Shown here: piece after piece, positions 48,706 through 64,000 of the stretch
How the letters are laid out: the number at the start of each line of letters is the position of its first letter
Position numbering within the stretch: the stretch's first letter is position 1
Assembly (NCBI GenBank): GCA_012295275.1
Contig: CM022667.1
Location: 16,977,745-17,041,744, forward strand
DNA length: 64,000 nucleotides
Direction of reading: 5' to 3'
Source: Chrysomallon squamiferum
Taxonomy: Eukaryota; Mollusca; Gastropoda; Neomphalida; Peltospiridae
Notes under the pieces: model-generated
The model's input: the letters and a program-made list of their open reading frames with translations, nothing else
What the model was told of the DNA's origin: nothing
Database searches by the model: none
Translations under genes and position numbers: made by a program

Positions 48706-50786
48706 TCCCTTCAAATGAATTTGTCTTTACAGAAAAAGCCATTTATTTTCGGAAGGTTTAACCACTTAGTAATGATAGCATTTTGCACTTTTCCAAGTTC
48801 CATCAATAATACATTGACAGGATATTAAAAAAATTAAAACATTTAAATTTGTAAAGAAAGCTTTTTTCCATTTATATTTTCTTTTTTCCATTTATATTTT
48901 CTTTTTTATTTTTTAGTATTTTTATTTTAAGTTATAAAAATAATTCCATTTATTCTTAAAACATTACTTCTCCTTCCCTTAAACAAAGCCTAAAACATTA
49001 AAAATGTCCATAAAACATCAGTTAAAAGATATTTTGTTTTGCTGTTTTATCAGAATGGTAACAACACTGCATCTACATAAATCATAAAAACATTTAAAAA
49101 GTAAAGTGTAAAAATAAAAAAATAACTACAGCAGAGCCTTTATTTAACAGAGGTAAACGGTTAAACAAGTTAATCAGAGGTACTGTAAGAGAATTAACAA
49201 GATTGTTCTGCTGAATATGAAGTGAATTTAAATCAAGGGTTTACTGTATTTCTAACTAAAACTACATATACGTATGTATGTATGTATGTATGTATGTATG
49301 TATGTATGTATATGTATTAACTTATTCTCTCTTGAAAACTCTTTTTTTAAATCAGTGATAGAAGCCAAAGAAACAAAATATTAAAAATTAATAAAAAAAT
49401 AATAAAAATCATTACAAAAGATTATAATTTAATTATATTAAATTTGTCATGGGAATTAACTTTCAAAATGGCGACAGTGGATATACTATGAAAATAAAAT
49501 GTATTTCTTTTTTCTTTATTTTTCTTTGTATATATATTTTTGTTTTACGTAAACATCCACCATAATATGAAACTGAAAACATAACCTAAGTTACTAATTG
49601 CAAAAAGGTTGTTTTTATGCATATAAAACTGAAATTTCAGTAAAAAAAAAATAATAATAATAATAATAAAAAATAATAATAATAAATAATAATAATAATA
49701 AATTGTAAATATAAGTGACCTTTTATGCTAAAACTTTTATTTTAATGGTCTAGCTATTTATTTATTTATTTATTCAGTTTTTGCTTTGTTTAATGAGATG
49801 ACTATTATATCATGTAAACGTTATTTCAGTATCCCTATATCACAATTACATGTATATAATTATATACCATTAATAATGAGACCATAAATCAATCCTTTTC
49901 ACATATACAAACACATACACACAGCATAACACCAATAATATTTGATTACAGTCATGTTTCATCATACAAAAAACATTAACAATCTATAGAAATAACAAAA
50001 AAAATCACAATTCACCAAGTAAAAACACCTACTGGAAAATCCAAAAAATTGTTTTTAATACTTTAGACACTTTCATGAATAAATAAAAAAATAAAAAAAT
50101 TAATATATAAATATATAAATATATAAATAAATAATATGTATTTTGTGTACTTTTATAATACAGTAAAATGAAATTAATAAAATAAAAATAAATAAAAATT
50201 AAAAATTAACAAGAAACAATCACAAACAGAATTTGTCTATCATAATAAAATTCTGTTTCTTACACTTAGCCTTATGTTAATTCTGACTGAATCAGAGTTA
50301 AACTTATTTTACAAACTATCTTTAATCCTTATTTTAAGTCTGCCCTGAAAACTTGCTATAACTAATGTTGCTGAGTCAATCAATGCCCGAGATGTGAAAG
50401 ATGACAAGATCAAACCTGCTTGGTCCACCAACTGTGTTTTACTAACAAAATACAAACATTTATAACAAGGAACTGTATATTTGATAATCAGTGAACAGCA
50501 GTCAATGTGGCAAGTTTTATGATTTTATTTTATACAATATGGGAGCATTATTCAATGTGTCAGTGTATCTGTGTGGGTGTGTTTGTGTGTGTGGATAAGT
50601 TACATGGCTTGAAATGGATGTTTGTGAACAGTCACATGCTTGTTAATGTATATGAAACATATGACAGGTTTTAGCTCAAAACCTCACTGGAACCACTAAC
50701 CTTGATTTACATTTACAAAAAGATGCTTGTATTATCAATCTGCCATCACTAATAGACTGAATAGAAATTTGTAAAAGCTATATTTC

Positions 50787-50827
<41 letters not shown>

Positions 50828-50914
50828 AATAATTTTAATTTTAGAATTCAGATCATGATGTTATATAATGATCTTTTATAAATTTCTATTAACTGCAAAA
50901 TGATTTTAAATGTA

Positions 50915-50972
<58 letters not shown>

Positions 50973-51234
50973 TAAACAAATAAACAACAATGGTAAGAAC
51001 ACCACCACTTGTTGAAAACTTTTAACAGTGTAAATTTTAAAATTTTAAAAATTGAAAAAACTAATAATAAAAATAATAAAGTATGACATAAAATATCGGA
51101 CCTGCCAAACAAGATAAGAAAACCTCAAAAATGAGATAGTTAGAATAGATGTTTATCAGTATGATACAGCTGAATGCAGCTTAAAGATAAGTTATCATTA
51201 ATCAAAACATACACAAATACAACCCACACACACA

Positions 51235-51274
<40 letters not shown>

Positions 51275-51792
51275 AAAGAACACACCTTCTTTACACCTTC
51301 AAACATGCACAAAGGAGTTAAGTGCACTTAAGTAAACTTTAATTTACCACAAATGTTTTTGGTTTTTTTTGTTGTTTTTTCACTAAACTGCCCTCTGTAT
51401 CCTTCTAGGGAAATTTGTATACAGTACAAAATTACTTAGATTGTGTAATTCAAGCCAGTATAACAGATATCAGGTTAAATTTTCATTGCTGTGTACATGC
51501 ATAATATTCTTTATACATTTTTTTTGATAATTAAATAATTAATTATTTTATTTTAACCATTTGACAAATTTCTTTTTTAAAAAAAAAATATATATATATA
51601 AATAACAAATTTAAACTTTTTTAAATAATTAAAAACACCACATTATATAAAGATTCCTAAGAAAAATAATAAATTAAACCAAGAAATCCCTCAATCACTT
51701 GTTTGATGCATCTTCTTTTCTTTTCCCAATTATTTTTCAACCCAGACATGCTTCACTTTTGTTCTCATTAAGAAAATAAATAAATAAATATA

Positions 51793-51823
<31 letters not shown>

Positions 51824-52326
51824 ATGCATTTTCAGTTGGTGTTTTTAATTTTAAGTTGAATTTGTTTTAACAAACTAGAAAGTCTTGCACACTGAAAGGA
51901 CAATGTTCAGTTGCTACATGAATTTATTACTTATCAACATTTCCCAAACAGACACCCTTAAAGCTTACTTTATGATCTTACAAAATTGCCAAACTGGATC
52001 AGATATAATATCAACATATCCTGAACAGTGCCTCATGCATTTTACATTTATTTATTGTTTTAATTTAATTTCAGTTGTTAAAGCTGGATTTCTCAAAACT
52101 TTAGTTCAGTTATTATACTGTTTGATCACCAACAAATCCCAGAAGAATATGGCTTAAAAATTTTAAATTCAATTTTATTTGTTATAGCACTGATTTTTCA
52201 GTTAACATTTCTTGTTTGCATTCTCTATAATGTCTTTTAGCTTAAAACCGTATTACATCTAAATCCTGCTCACTAAGAGGTACATATTAAGTTTACAATG
52301 GCCCCAACCCCACCCAGTGGTTTTTG
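46871..52326. other. Intergenic between convergent RTTN and SPCA
   Basis: About 5.4 kb of strongly AT-rich DNA. It has simple repeats (TA 48093-48119, TTTA 48672-48705, ATGT 49268-49312, AAT 49650-49700, 50795-50826 and 50917-50970, CA 51226-51272, AAAT 51775-51825) and one short MITE. A TTTATT at 52174-52179 would be an AATAAA for the minus-strand ATPase about 150 bases past its stop. No convincing coding sequence was seen on either strand. Confidence 0.65.
49129..49246. mobile_element. Short MITE with Tigger-like ends
   Basis: A 118 bp segment with related inverted ends (CAGCAGAGCCTTTATTTAAC and, reversed, CAGTAAACCCTTGATTTAAA), flanked by TA on both sides. No coding sequence. Confidence 0.6.
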
Positions 52327-63744
<11,418 letters not shown>

Positions 63745-64000
63745 CTGAAAAATAAACAATACAGCTATATATTTACTATTATTACTATTTCTACAATTGC
63801 TATATTAATGTATACTACCAGATACACTTACAACTATAATAACAACAACAACAACATTAACAATAATAATAATAATAATAAATAATAATAATAATGACAA
63901 CAATAATATTGACTATGCAATACCTGACAGATTGGACAAATAAAAAAGGTAACAAAAAAGGGAGCAAGCTATAATAGTTGTTCAGAAGAAAGAATTGTAA
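63745..64000 (-). other. SPCA intron running off the right edge
   Basis: AT-rich intron sequence with AAC/AAT tracts (about 63840-63895), upstream of the 36 bp exon 63744-63709 in the sense of transcription. The remaining 5' exons are not in the window. Confidence 0.7.

Noticed and set aside
51885-52157. 90-codon open frame on the plus strand
   Set aside because: It begins in AT-rich intergenic DNA, has no recognisable domain and no flanking splice signals, and is close to the expected length of a chance frame.

Overview
This window is animal nuclear DNA, AT-rich, with intron-dense genes whose introns are mostly 200-1,000 bp and follow GT-AG rules. Coding islands are visibly more GC-rich than their surroundings, and the non-coding DNA is crowded with long perfect microsatellites. 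Gene content and style suggest a lophotrochozoan, probably a mollusc (perhaps a gastropod), but the species cannot be fixed from sequence alone. No bacterial-type features, CRISPR arrays or viral genes were seen.

Layout, left to right: (1) 1419-8453, minus strand: a complete 10-exon gene for a Tan-like C45 N-terminal-nucleophile hydrolase of 391 residues. Its first intron holds a 2.5 kb minisatellite. (2) 11180-16114, minus strand: a complete 8-exon arylsulfatase B-like gene of 537 residues with a signal peptide and an intact sulfatase motif. (3) 17307-17378, minus strand: tRNA-Glu(CUC). (4) 17580-46259, plus strand: rotatin (RTTN), a centriole and basal-body protein, reconstructed here as 47 exons. 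The summed exons are one base short of 2,233 codons because of a frame break in exon 44. Its introns carry an antisense tRNA-Thr(UGU), a decayed tRNA copy, and pogo/Tigger-type DNA transposon remnants. (5) 46260-52326: a 6 kb intergenic stretch between two convergent genes. (6) 52327-63744, minus strand: the last 21 coding exons (812 residues) of a Golgi SPCA-type Ca2+/Mn2+ P-type ATPase; its N-terminus lies beyond the right edge.

The genes do not form a pathway. ARSB and RTTN are divergently arranged around the tRNA-Glu gene; RTTN and SPCA converge.

I found no convincing new biological system. The most unusual signals are repeat arrays tied to splice sites. The 2.5 kb minisatellite in the hydrolase gene reads on the transcribed strand as roughly one hundred tandem pyrimidine-tract-plus-CAG units, which look like decoy 3' splice sites and come in AG-intact and AG-lost versions. 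A degenerate repeat of about 100 bp in the SPCA gene appears to have grown out of an exon's own 3' splice site. Other points are a repeated block at the window's left end, a frame break in RTTN, and substitutions next to the catalytic site of the Tan-like enzyme.
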